A DNA stretch of 64,000 nt from UTCHB3 sp964625575 (GTDB taxonomy: Bacteria; Bacteroidota; Ignavibacteria; Ignavibacteriales; Ignavibacteriaceae). Positions 43,858 through 53,063 of the stretch are shown here, piece after piece. The first letter of the stretch is position 1, and each line of letters starts with the position of its first letter. The notes below the pieces were generated by a model that searched no databases, was not told the origin of the DNA, and worked only from the letters and a program-made list of their open reading frames with translations. The translations under genes were made by a program, and so were the position numbers. The DNA lies in assembly GCA_964625575.1 (NCBI GenBank), contig CAZVBQ010000006.1, positions 72,349-136,348 on the forward strand, read 5' to 3'.

Positions 43858-44770
43858 TTTTGTATCCGCCGTGATCTATAACAACAACCACGGGAGCAGT
43901 GCCGGAAAATTTCTGACCACCCTCGATGGTTACATGAATTCCAGGTTCAAGAACTATGAGATCATAGTGGTTGACGATTTCAGCTCGGATAACTCGCTTG
44001 CCCTGGTAAAAGAGACCGCGAAGGCGATAAACGGTAACGTGATAATAATCAAGCTCCCATGGTATCATGGAACCGAGGCGGCAATGATCGCGGGGGTTAA
44101 CCTTTCTATCGGTGACTATGTCTTTGAGTTTGACACATCTGACATCGACTATAACATTGAACTGCTTGATGACCTCTACAAGCGGCTGCAATCAGGGTTC
44201 GACGTGGTATCAGCCTCGCCTGCTTCAAAGGGCTCATTTTTCTCGAAGGCCTTCTACTACCTCTTCCGGAAATATTCGCGTCAGAGGATATATCTTCAGA
44301 GCGAATATGTAAGGATCATATCGCGCAGGGCGATCAACAGATTCAATGAGCAGATGTTTTCATTCAAGTACAGAAAAGTGAATTATCAACTTACCGGTTT
44401 CCCGGTTACCTCGATAAAGTATGATCCCACCGGTAGCCATTCACTCAACAGGAACAGCTTCAGGGAGAGGCTCTATCTCGGCTTTGAAGTGATGTTGATG
44501 TACACCAGAATGGGGGAAAAACTGGCAGTTAACCTTTCGTTCCTGTTCATTTTTATCTCGATTGTGTTGGGGCTTTACTCGTTATTGATGTTCGCGAGAG
44601 GCATCGCGATCCAGGGCTGGACCACAACGATGCTCTTTCTCTCTTTCGGGTTCTCAGCGATTTTTTCACTCATGGGGATACTCTCAAAATATCTCTCAAT
44701 GGTTCTTTTCGAAGTGCAGAAGCGCCCCTCGTTCCATACGGAAAACATTGAGCGAATAAATAAAAACTGA
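43844..44770 (+). CDS. Membrane-anchored GT2 glycosyltransferase (GtrB/ArnC-like)
   Basis: 308 residues. GT2 domain: VSAVIYNNNHGSSAGKFL, EIIVVDDFSSDNSLAL and the metal-site region VFEFDTSDIDYN. Two C-terminal helices near residues 228-250 (LAVNLSFLFIFISIVLGLYS) and 261-285 anchor it, as in enzymes that make polyprenyl-phosphate sugars for flipping. The first codons overlap the oxidoreductase gene by 14 bp. It could supply the lipid-linked donor for the polytopic protein encoded next. Confidence 0.82.
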   Translation: MKDHNFVSAVIYNNNHGSSAGKFLTTLDGYMNSRFKNYEIIVVDDFSSDNSLALVKETAKAINGNVIIIKLPWYHGTEAAMIAGVNLSIGDYVFEFDTSDIDYNIELLDDLYKRLQSGFDVVSASPASKGSFFSKAFYYLFRKYSRQRIYLQSEYVRIISRRAINRFNEQMFSFKYRKVNYQLTGFPVTSIKYDPTGSHSLNRNSFRERLYLGFEVMLMYTRMGEKLAVNLSFLFIFISIVLGLYSLLMFARGIAIQGWTTTMLFLSFGFSAIFSLMGILSKYLSMVLFEVQKRPSFHTENIERINKN

Positions 44771-44777
44771 CTTTGCC

Positions 44778-47033
44778 ATGAACCTCTTTAACGGAAAATT
44801 CCTGCCAAAGTTAATTGTTGCCACCCCTTTCTTTTTTGCCGGGTATTTCTCTGTTATTGCCGTCTGGGCATTCATCAAGCTGCCCGCGAAGACCGGTTTT
44901 CCCGATGGCGTTATCTCTTATACAACCATCCACGGCACCAATCCGCTGAACGATTACCTCCGTATCGCGGTACTTTTTATTGTAGCTCTAATTGCACTCG
45001 CTTTTGGCTTCAAGACGGGAGAACTGGTTGTTAAAAGATTCACCCGTGAGCAATTGCCTTCCGGAAGTTCTGACCCGGAGATCACAGGCGCGGAGGTGCG
45101 GCCGGATGACTACATTGACCGCCTTGGAACGTTTTCCCGTTTTCTCATCTCATCAGCTTTTTTACTTGTTGCCATCCCTTTGCTTGGGCGGTTTGGACTT
45201 TATCACGTGCTCACTGATGGATTCCATGAAGGTGAAATGTTTGGGTATCTCCCCGCGTGGAAGGCAACGGGCGCGATATTCACAGATGCTTTCATAATTC
45301 ATGGATTCGGGAGGAATATCCTGCCGGCCATATTTGCCGACTTTCTTTCCGGTGGCGGCGACACCATAATCTATTACACAAGGTTTTACAACTTTATCAC
45401 CGCTGTAATTGCCCTCGTCTTCATGTGGATGATCATAAAACAGACTTATGATTTGTTCACCGGCGGGAAGCGGAGCCCGTTTAGAAGCGTGTTGATGATG
45501 ATATCCTCATTCCTCGCTGTAAAGTTTCTGTTTTATATGAACGTGCCCGTAACGGGGCGTGACATGATCCTCTTTTTCCAGATGTCAGCGTCACTTTTCC
45601 TCCTTAAAAGCGCTTTCACCCGGGAAAACCGGAATGTGATGATATCAGCCATTGTGTTGGGGTTAACCCTCCCATTGGGATTCTTGAACGCTTATGACCG
45701 TGGAATCATTGGTATTGTCGTTACAGTCGTTACGCTTTTTATCTTGCTCTATACCGTCAGAAAAGGCTTTCTTGCCACGTTTGCAGCGGGTGTCGCCGGG
45801 GTGGTGATATCAGGTGCCGCGATCTATTTCGCCCTTGGTAAAAGTGAATTGGCCGCGATGCTCGAGCAGGTGAACTACTGGTCGAAATATGCTGACCTGA
45901 TATGGGATGTTGAGTTAACAAGCAGAAGTTTTGTGTCGATAACACTTTTCGGGATCCAGAACATCTTCGTGCTTGTGTTAGCTGTTTATCTCCTTATCAC
46001 CTGGTTCCGTGGAACTGAAAAACGGGTGGAATTTGTAAAGAGGTACGCCGGACTGATTCTCACGGTGGCAGTTTCTCTTGTTTTCCTCAGGATGGCTGCC
46101 GGAAGGAGTGACACAAACCACCTGTTCGACGCGACAGTTCCGGTAATAATTGTAACCACATTTCTACTTACAGTTTTCTTTGAGAGTGACTCATACCGTG
46201 GGTTGTTCGCTTTGCGTGAAACGGGGGGTAAAATTGTTAGGGGTGTTTGGATAGCGGCTTTGTTTCTCGCTGTTGCTGTCAACAAACCGGTGGATGCCTT
46301 CTCGCAGTATGCCAGAGTGGTGACAAATGGAGCGGAAACTGACCGCGAATTGGCTGATAAATATTATGTTACGGCAGCGGATTCGATTAAAAAGGAAATG
46401 AAGGGGGAAAAATATTTTTACACCCTCTCTTCCGAAGGGGTTTGGTATCACCTCCTGAACGCGCGCCCTCCCGTGAGGTTCCACCAGCTTCTCTACGCCC
46501 GCACCGCGGATTATCAGAAAGAAGTGATAGATTCCCTCGAAAAGTTAAAACCTTCGATCATACTCTTCTCAAACGACCGGTTCCCGGGGGTGATGGACTC
46601 GGTTTCGGTTTTTAACTCGAATGGCAGAATAATGTCGTACGTGATCGCGAATTACAGACCATTCCGTTTTATCGAGGGGCAGTGGTTCTGGAAGAGGGAA
46701 GCAAAACCTTACCTCTTTGAAGAAGGAAAAGGAAGCGACACTTCAGCCGTAAAAATTAAAATTTCCGCGTCCGGGCTCAACGACGTAACTATAAACGGAG
46801 GATACCCGGTGACAAGCGAGGCAAAAAGTGGAGCGATACTCTTAAGAAATGATAGAACCGGGGAGTTCATTTCCGCCATCCGTCAGGGAAGCAAGACTGC
46901 CATTTGGAACGTGACTGTACCCACCGCGGTTTTGCAGGAGGGAATTAACCGGTTGAGCGTGTGGCAGTGGAGCGAAGGGGGAGAGGCTCTTCAATCACTT
47001 TCCCGTGATATTGAAGCTAAGATAACCAGATAA
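44778..47033 (+). CDS. Polytopic membrane protein, possibly a GT-C-type glycosyltransferase
   Basis: 751 residues. About 11-12 hydrophobic helices up to residue 500 (for example KLIVATPFFFAGYFSVIAVW, FLFYMNVPVTGRDMILFFQM and FVLVLAVYLLITWF), then a soluble C-terminal domain of about 240 residues (YVTAADSIKKEMKGEKYFYT). Topology and the lipid-linked-sugar enzymes upstream suggest a GT-C transferase that uses polyprenyl-phosphate sugar on the outer face of the inner membrane. The loop after TM2 has many acidic residues, but I could not fix a GT-C Asp/Glu motif. Family unknown. Last gene of the plus-strand operon, convergent with the next gene. Confidence 0.55.
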   Translation: MNLFNGKFLPKLIVATPFFFAGYFSVIAVWAFIKLPAKTGFPDGVISYTTIHGTNPLNDYLRIAVLFIVALIALAFGFKTGELVVKRFTREQLPSGSSDPEITGAEVRPDDYIDRLGTFSRFLISSAFLLVAIPLLGRFGLYHVLTDGFHEGEMFGYLPAWKATGAIFTDAFIIHGFGRNILPAIFADFLSGGGDTIIYYTRFYNFITAVIALVFMWMIIKQTYDLFTGGKRSPFRSVLMMISSFLAVKFLFYMNVPVTGRDMILFFQMSASLFLLKSAFTRENRNVMISAIVLGLTLPLGFLNAYDRGIIGIVVTVVTLFILLYTVRKGFLATFAAGVAGVVISGAAIYFALGKSELAAMLEQVNYWSKYADLIWDVELTSRSFVSITLFGIQNIFVLVLAVYLLITWFRGTEKRVEFVKRYAGLILTVAVSLVFLRMAAGRSDTNHLFDATVPVIIVTTFLLTVFFESDSYRGLFALRETGGKIVRGVWIAALFLAVAVNKPVDAFSQYARVVTNGAETDRELADKYYVTAADSIKKEMKGEKYFYTLSSEGVWYHLLNARPPVRFHQLLYARTADYQKEVIDSLEKLKPSIILFSNDRFPGVMDSVSVFNSNGRIMSYVIANYRPFRFIEGQWFWKREAKPYLFEEGKGSDTSAVKIKISASGLNDVTINGGYPVTSEAKSGAILLRNDRTGEFISAIRQGSKTAIWNVTVPTAVLQEGINRLSVWQWSEGGEALQSLSRDIEAKITR

Positions 47034-47046
47034 TATCCGTTGCTTT

Positions 47047-47889
47047 TCAGATCTTTGTTAATTCTTTCAGTTCGATGTTTGGGAGCGGTTCCCCGGGGTG
47101 GCTTTGAAGGAAAATCTCATTAAGCGAGGCCTTTGCCCCATCGATTCCGCAATCAGGAGTTTTGTAAGGTATGTATTTGTGTTTCAACCTGTAATACCTT
47201 GAAAATATCCTGAAATAGAGCATAAACTTGAAATTGTTCTTCCGGATGCTGCTGTTCTGCAGATCGCTGTCCTGATCAATTATCTTCTCGAAACTTCCAA
47301 AAACATCGGCAAACCACCAGAACGGAGTGTGCGCGGTTTCCTTGGTAATTCTGGTCGTAAGGTCGACGTGTTCCCACGCGTTGTAGTAAATCTCATCTAT
47401 TAGACCGGTTTTCTTGAGAATATCCGCGTCAAAGTATGAGAACGCGCCGGGGATGTGCTCGTTAAGTGTAAGAAGTGGATCCCCATCATAACTGGCGATC
47501 GCGCGGGGTCTGGGGTTGCCTTCACCATCCTTGTTCAAGGGGCCATGCCAGGCATAGTTGAAGTGCTTAAGGCCTGTTTTCCGTGCCGCAGCAATATAAT
47601 CATCGAACACCGACACATCCTTTATCAAGATATCATCTTCGAGTATGAAGATATGCTTGCAACCTTGATCGAGCAGAAACCGCATGGCATCATTTTTTGA
47701 GCGGCCCACCCCTTTGTTTCGTTTGTGCTGAATAAGCACGGGTTTTATCTGATCAAAAACGGAGTCAGGGTACGGTTTGCCGTCATTCACCACCACCAAA
47801 ACGGGTCCCCCAGGGAGGGAGTTAAGCAACTTGGTGAAGAAAGCCTGTCTCTCGTAGGTAACTATTCCGATGCCAATTTTTTCCGTCAA
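47047..47889 (-). CDS. GT2-like glycosyltransferase
   Basis: 280 residues. GIGIVTYERQAFFTKLLNSL and VVVNDGKPYPDS match the GT2 nucleotide-binding start. HIFILEDDILIKD gives the E-D-D metal site, and KKTGLIDEIYYNAWEHVDLT is the acceptor region with a putative catalytic D/E-H-x-D. No membrane helix is present. It is the last gene of the minus-strand Wzx/Wzy cluster and shares a 4-bp overlap with the upstream GT. Confidence 0.82.
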   Translation of the reverse strand: MTEKIGIGIVTYERQAFFTKLLNSLPGGPVLVVVNDGKPYPDSVFDQIKPVLIQHKRNKGVGRSKNDAMRFLLDQGCKHIFILEDDILIKDVSVFDDYIAAARKTGLKHFNYAWHGPLNKDGEGNPRPRAIASYDGDPLLTLNEHIPGAFSYFDADILKKTGLIDEIYYNAWEHVDLTTRITKETAHTPFWWFADVFGSFEKIIDQDSDLQNSSIRKNNFKFMLYFRIFSRYYRLKHKYIPYKTPDCGIDGAKASLNEIFLQSHPGEPLPNIELKELTKI

Positions 47890-48887
47890 ATCACACCCTT
47901 CGCGGTAAGAAATTTTTCATAATTGGAGATGTACTTCGCGCCGGGGAGATTCCTGAACTTCCTTATTATCCTCTTCACTTCCCGGTAATTACCTGCCCGC
48001 TCGGCACTTACCGCGCTGATCCAGTAGATCAGTTCATAGTTGAGCACGGGATCACTTGAGAGTCGCCAGAGAACAGACGAAATTTTAACCGGAAGGTTTG
48101 GGTAAAGTTTAAGATTTTTCGCGACTGCCGGGTCTGTTTCAAATGCACCGTTATCCAGCATGAAGTTAACGAGTTCATATTTAATCTTGAAGGCTTCACC
48201 GAGGGTTTTTTCAAGGTTTTGAAACTCCTTGTTCTCATCTGCTTGCGACCGGTAGTAAACTCCCAGTGTTTCGGGCAGATATTTTAGTCCGGTGACCTCG
48301 CTAACGTCAACCACAAATTTATAATCACCCGTCACTTCAAATGAGTCGTCGAAAAGGATATTGTGCTCATCATGTAACGAACGTCGCCAAAGAGATTGGG
48401 GCCCGCACATATAACCACTGAGAAGGCGGAGCATTGAGAATGTGCCTGACTGTTTTATTGGCCTTCCCGATCTCTTCGCGGTTTCAAAATCTTCATTTTC
48501 AACCGGGGAGATGAAATAATCAGCATATACGAGTCCCGCGGAGGTGTCTTCTTCCAAAGCCTGTACAAGTCTTTCAAGGGCGTTTGGTGCCAGACGGTCG
48601 TCAGCGTTCGCGTTCGTCACATACTTTCCGGAGGAGATTGAGATACCCCTGTTCCACGCCGCGTACATGCTTTCTGTGAAATCCGTTCTCACGTATTTAA
48701 TGTTCGGATGTGCCGGCAGATATTCATCGATTATCTGTTTTTCGTTTTGCGGGGAATTGCTGTCGATTATTACAATTTCCACCTTGTCACCGAGCGTCTG
48801 CGCGAGGAGGTCATCGAGCCTGCCACGGATAAATTTCTCACCTTTGAACAGGGAGATGATGGCGGATACAGTGTAATTAGCCGGCAT
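47886..48887 (-). CDS. GT2 glycosyltransferase of the polysaccharide cluster
   Basis: 333 residues. YTVSAIISLFKGEKFIRGRL, VEIVIIDSNSPQNEKQII, YAAWNRGISISSGKYVTNAN and the DDRLAP metal site show a complete GT-A domain of GT family 2. The C-terminal 100 residues are helical, with no membrane anchor. Located between the flippase (3 bp upstream) and another GT (4-bp overlap), so it adds a sugar to the lipid-linked repeat unit; donor and acceptor are unknown. Confidence 0.88.
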   Translation of the reverse strand: MPANYTVSAIISLFKGEKFIRGRLDDLLAQTLGDKVEIVIIDSNSPQNEKQIIDEYLPAHPNIKYVRTDFTESMYAAWNRGISISSGKYVTNANADDRLAPNALERLVQALEEDTSAGLVYADYFISPVENEDFETAKRSGRPIKQSGTFSMLRLLSGYMCGPQSLWRRSLHDEHNILFDDSFEVTGDYKFVVDVSEVTGLKYLPETLGVYYRSQADENKEFQNLEKTLGEAFKIKYELVNFMLDNGAFETDPAVAKNLKLYPNLPVKISSVLWRLSSDPVLNYELIYWISAVSAERAGNYREVKRIIRKFRNLPGAKYISNYEKFLTAKGVI

Positions 48888-48890
48888 TTC

Positions 48891-50360
48891 CTATCCCTCT
48901 TTCCTGATCATGTTGGCAATAATTCCTGAATACGCGCCCAAAGAAGACCCGTAAATGAGCAGCCACACGGCTACAAGACCACCCGCGATGTAGAACGGCG
49001 CGATGTCCGTTGTCTGAAGCAAAGCGACCGCTGTTGAGAGTGAGAGGAACTGGAGAACCAGTCTGATTCCCCCTGCATCGAGGAAGAATCTTGAACGTGA
49101 CAGTGCGGTTAATTTCTTTACGTAAGAAAGGATGAGGAAATTTGCAATTATCACCGTGAGCGAATAGCCCGCTATGCCGGCGTAAGAACCTGTAAGTTTA
49201 ATACCTGCCCAAAGGAGTATGGCAACTCCAACAAGATTAAGAAGTTGCATTGCCGCGAGAAAAGAGGCCTTTCCGTCACCCATCAGCATGGAATAGTAGG
49301 AGTACCCAAAAAGGTTGACCGACTCGACCATTGCCAAAAGTAAAAAGATGTTGAACGACAGTGGTGAACCGTAGAAAAATATAAAAATCCCGGCAAAAAC
49401 GGGCGACATCGCCATGAAAAAGAGCCCCGCGGAGAGTATTCCCTTGCGGGAAAGGGGGAGGCACTCCTGAAGAAGGAAGTTTTTCTCCTCACCGGGTGGG
49501 ATGCGTGATGCCTTGGGGTAGATCGTCCGGAATGACGCGAAGAACAAGCCCGAAGTTGATTGTGCGAATCTTTTCGCGATATCGTAATATCCTACTGATG
49601 CCACGTTCAAGCCACTGCCGATTATATATTTCACCACAGGATCGATCGCGGTGCCAAGAATTGTGGCGCCCTGTACACTGATACTGAATGAGAATAGCTC
49701 TTTGAAGATCGATCTGTTGAACCGGAAAGGGAAGAGTGCCGGTATCCTTTTCCTGATCAAGCCTGTGCCCAGCAGAAGTGCAAGCTGAATTATCGAAGCA
49801 GCAAGCATCAGAAGTGCGAGTCCGCTTATATTCAGGTGGAATATCCATGAAATGGCTGCCGCGGTCAGTGTAAGGGCGCTGTAAACAAACGCTATTTTAC
49901 TGTAAAAAACGAAGTGCCCGAGTCCTTCATAGATCGATCTGAAGAAAGTGGAAAGGTAGTTGAGATAGAAGAAAAAGCCAAGGATGGTATTTGTGTAAAA
50001 CGCGTTCTCCTTCTCATCAAGACCCACAAGTTTTACATCGTTCACGTATAAACTGTTGCCTGCGATCCAACCGGTGATGAGTACCGCCAAACCAAAAAGT
50101 AAAAAGAAAACGAGGCCCGTTGAAGCCACCTCCCGAAGGGCTTTTTCGTCTTCCTTTTTCTTTGAGACCGCCCTGATAAGTGCCAGTCCGAAGCCGAGAT
50201 CGAGTACGTTGCCCAGCCCCCAGATTGAGGAAAGAAGCACCCACACGCCAAAAAGGTGACTGCCGAAGTTCATCAGGTTGAACTTGAGCGCGACGAGGGA
50301 TGTCACCATCGTAAAAAGATAGTGAGCAGCCAGCCAGAGATTGACTTTTCTTTCACTCAT
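48891..50360 (-). CDS. Wzx-like polysaccharide flippase
   Basis: 489 residues with about 12-14 transmembrane helices and the MOP-superfamily start SERKVNLWLAAHYLFTMVTS. KLVGLDEKENAFYTNTILGF and FLNYLSTFFRSIYEGLGHF are loop elements of the PST/Wzx type. It would flip undecaprenyl-diphosphate-linked repeat units to the periplasm. It overlaps the polymerase gene by 8 bp and lies upstream of two glycosyltransferases. Confidence 0.85.
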   Translation of the reverse strand: MSERKVNLWLAAHYLFTMVTSLVALKFNLMNFGSHLFGVWVLLSSIWGLGNVLDLGFGLALIRAVSKKKEDEKALREVASTGLVFFLLFGLAVLITGWIAGNSLYVNDVKLVGLDEKENAFYTNTILGFFFYLNYLSTFFRSIYEGLGHFVFYSKIAFVYSALTLTAAAISWIFHLNISGLALLMLAASIIQLALLLGTGLIRKRIPALFPFRFNRSIFKELFSFSISVQGATILGTAIDPVVKYIIGSGLNVASVGYYDIAKRFAQSTSGLFFASFRTIYPKASRIPPGEEKNFLLQECLPLSRKGILSAGLFFMAMSPVFAGIFIFFYGSPLSFNIFLLLAMVESVNLFGYSYYSMLMGDGKASFLAAMQLLNLVGVAILLWAGIKLTGSYAGIAGYSLTVIIANFLILSYVKKLTALSRSRFFLDAGGIRLVLQFLSLSTAVALLQTTDIAPFYIAGGLVAVWLLIYGSSLGAYSGIIANMIRKEG

Positions 50361-51759
50361 CTATTGCCACCGGGGCTGATTCATTAATTCTGGAATCTAT
50401 GGCTGCCAATGCTCCGAGTATTGCGCCAAACATCACGATCCCTCTCCCCCAAAGCCAGGCATCGGTGAACATGAGTGAGGTGATAACATACATCAGACAC
50501 CAAAAGCCGATAAAAGCATGGAGGAAGTGCCGGCTGCCGGCGGCTTTAAGATAGATCTTGCGCGCCCGTTTGAACAGCATCACCAGGAAGATGAGGAAAC
50601 CGATAAATCCGAATATTCCTGTCTCCACCAGCATCGAATAGTAACCATGGTGAAGGGTGTAACCCAGCACGTATTTTTTGAAAAGATTTGGAGGGAGCTG
50701 GTTATAGTTGGATGCCGTGTAGGCGAATGAATACATTCCCATTCCGAAGACAGGGTTAACAGAGAGGGCATTAAATCCCGTGCTCCAGATGAAATATCTT
50801 GTAACGAACGAATTGCTCACGTCACCCACTTCGAGGCTCTCGCTGGTCAGCTTTTGCTTCTCTTCGAGGCGGAGGAACTTGGTGCCATAAATGCTAATGA
50901 ACGCGCCGCCGATTATTACGGTTGCGAAGATGGTGATCAGACCGAATCTCACGAGTTTCTTTTTGTCGATCTTCAGATTGGCAGCGTGTACTATAGCGTG
51001 CACGAATGAGAGCAACATCACCAAAGAGACGTTGAGCCAGACATTTCTGGTCTTGTTGAAGATCATTGCCACCAGAAGCATCGCGAAGAGTGCGCCGTAA
51101 GCAAGTTTTTTCTTTCCGTTGGCGTGCAGGAGAAGAATGAAAACGATCACAATCCCGATTCCGAGGATGTCAACGAACATGATGCCCGCGAATCCGTATG
51201 ACCTTCTGCCCGTGGTTATTCCCTGAAATATAGCGTATAGGGCGTTAAATGATACAATCGAAACGTAAACCTTAACGAGAAAAGAGGTCTCAACCCTTTC
51301 TTTTACGGCAATGCCCAAAAGCGTAAAAAGAAGGATAATGCCGGGCCACATCATCATGTTTATCGCGCTGTTCGCGCGTGACATGCTGTTATAGAGTGAC
51401 GGGAGCATGAACAGGATAAAAAGAATTGTCGCCTTCGTGAAGGGGGTGTTCAGATCCTTGGTGTGAAATCCTTTATTGGTTACAAGAAAACTTGCGAGAA
51501 GATAGGGGATTACCAGAAATGCCAGACTCATGAAGAACATGGCGTAAATATCGAGGAATATCGTGATCATGAACGTGATCAGCGCTATCCTGAAGTTTAA
51601 GAAACCCAATACGATCACCGGGAACCCGAGGATCATCAACTGAATTGTTCTCTTGTCTCCGAGTCCGGCGAGAAGAAAAGTAAGGGGAACCACAAGAAGG
51701 AGTGTCAGACCAACGAGAAACAGGTTGCTTCCGAAGCCGGAAGCAGGTTTCGCGTACAC
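50353..51759 (-). CDS. O-antigen ligase/polymerase family membrane protein (Wzy-like)
   Basis: 468 residues, about 12 transmembrane helices, with one large periplasmic loop (residues about 300-390) containing FVTRYFIWSTGFNALSVNPV, FGMGMYSF and HHGYYSMLVETGIFGF. The F-G-x-G-x-G/S and H-x-x-x-x-x-x-E-x-G pattern identifies the Wzy_C (O-antigen ligase/polymerase) family. It polymerises or ligates glycan repeat units in the periplasm. The GTG start is 7 bp after the Wzz gene. Confidence 0.88.
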   Translation of the reverse strand: MYAKPASGFGSNLFLVGLTLLLVVPLTFLLAGLGDKRTIQLMILGFPVIVLGFLNFRIALITFMITIFLDIYAMFFMSLAFLVIPYLLASFLVTNKGFHTKDLNTPFTKATILFILFMLPSLYNSMSRANSAINMMMWPGIILLFTLLGIAVKERVETSFLVKVYVSIVSFNALYAIFQGITTGRRSYGFAGIMFVDILGIGIVIVFILLLHANGKKKLAYGALFAMLLVAMIFNKTRNVWLNVSLVMLLSFVHAIVHAANLKIDKKKLVRFGLITIFATVIIGGAFISIYGTKFLRLEEKQKLTSESLEVGDVSNSFVTRYFIWSTGFNALSVNPVFGMGMYSFAYTASNYNQLPPNLFKKYVLGYTLHHGYYSMLVETGIFGFIGFLIFLVMLFKRARKIYLKAAGSRHFLHAFIGFWCLMYVITSLMFTDAWLWGRGIVMFGAILGALAAIDSRINESAPVAIDE

Positions 51760-51766
51760 CGTGGGG

Positions 51767-52945
51767 TTAATCTTCTTTCCTCCGGATGGCGAAAAAATTA
51801 CGCATCAGGAATCTTATTTTGGGATCTCCGACATTGCCCGCCACTTCTTTCAACACGATGACCACTGATACAAATCCCGCTGAAAAAACGGAGATGAGGA
51901 GCGCGAAGACCGTGCGTGGTGGATAGACTTTTTTATCCGAGGGGATGGCTTTGTCGATGGTAAGTATAATGGGCGTTTCTTTTTGCTCATCAAACTTTGC
52001 CTGTTCATAAAGCGGGAGCAGAAACTCGAGCATTTCACTGTTGATCTTTACATCGCGATAAAGTCTGAAGTATTGGATCGCTTTTGTGGGGAGCGAACCC
52101 ATCGGGATGAGAACCGAACTTCCCCCTTTACCTGCCTTGATATCGTTAACTTTTTTCTCGAGGGCGATCAAACCATCTTTCAGGCTTTTTACGGAGGGGG
52201 TGTTTGCGCCGAGCATTTTCTCCGCGGTTTCAAACTCGACCTGTTTACGCGCGAGTTCCATTTCAAGTTCGGTGTAGGCGGTAACAGAAGATTTTACCTG
52301 CTGCTCGGCTTCAAAGACGCCGTTTTTTTTCTGAAATGCTTCAAGGTTGTTCTCCGACTCTCTCAGATCGGCTGTAACTTCGGTGTACCTTTTTTCAAGA
52401 AACATTCTGTTGTCCCTTGATTTGCGGGTGTTTATCTCGAGGATCTTCCGGTTAAGAACATCAACGATATAATTCGCCATTTCGGCCGCTTTTTTAGGAT
52501 TTTTGTTTCTTACCGATACTGAAACAGAAAGGTCATCGTTGTTCACAACCCTGATATCTTCGATCACCATTTTCAGAAGGTCCGCAAAATATTTTTGGTC
52601 ATACTCAGCCCGGAGCCCGAATTTATCGATGATCTCGGTGAGGGTTGTACGGCTGTAGACGATCGTGAGGTAGAAATCGAGGTCGGATGATCCACCTCCG
52701 AGGCTTGAAAGGCCACCGATCGGAAGGCTTCCGATGCTCTTAAGAAGGGATGACATTCCCCCGCCCGATTTGCCCGACTCATAAGGCACCACCACGGCAG
52801 TGGATTCAAACTTTTCGTCAATTAAAAAATATACCGAAATGTAGCCCGCGGCGGCAGTTAGAATAGCGACGAGCAGGATAAGGAATTTTTTTCTGACCAG
52901 GATTACAAGGATATCCAGCATTTCAATTTTGCGTTCTTCGGACAT
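51767..52945 (-). CDS. Wzz/GumC-type chain-length determinant protein
   Basis: 392 residues. Two membrane helices (about 20-40, FLILLVAILTAAAGYISVYF, and about 350-370) flank a periplasmic region with a coiled coil near 160-240 (VTADLRESENNLEAFQKKNG). The N-terminal helix begins with EMLDILVILVRKKF, as in the Wzz Pfam domain. PPRTVFALLISVFSAGFVSV ends in the second helix. No C-terminal BY-kinase domain is attached. It probably sets polysaccharide chain length with the Wzy-like protein encoded next. First gene of the cluster. Confidence 0.88.
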   Translation of the reverse strand: MSEERKIEMLDILVILVRKKFLILLVAILTAAAGYISVYFLIDEKFESTAVVVPYESGKSGGGMSSLLKSIGSLPIGGLSSLGGGSSDLDFYLTIVYSRTTLTEIIDKFGLRAEYDQKYFADLLKMVIEDIRVVNNDDLSVSVSVRNKNPKKAAEMANYIVDVLNRKILEINTRKSRDNRMFLEKRYTEVTADLRESENNLEAFQKKNGVFEAEQQVKSSVTAYTELEMELARKQVEFETAEKMLGANTPSVKSLKDGLIALEKKVNDIKAGKGGSSVLIPMGSLPTKAIQYFRLYRDVKINSEMLEFLLPLYEQAKFDEQKETPIILTIDKAIPSDKKVYPPRTVFALLISVFSAGFVSVVIVLKEVAGNVGDPKIRFLMRNFFAIRRKED

Positions 52946-53063
52946 CGTGGGTTGAAACTCTCCTGTTTGAGATAAAAGAAAACTAAAACAAACCGCAATA
53001 TAAATATTTTGAAGGGCAAATCTAAAAGAGAAGCCTGCCCGGGGGGTAGCGGTTACCCCTTAC

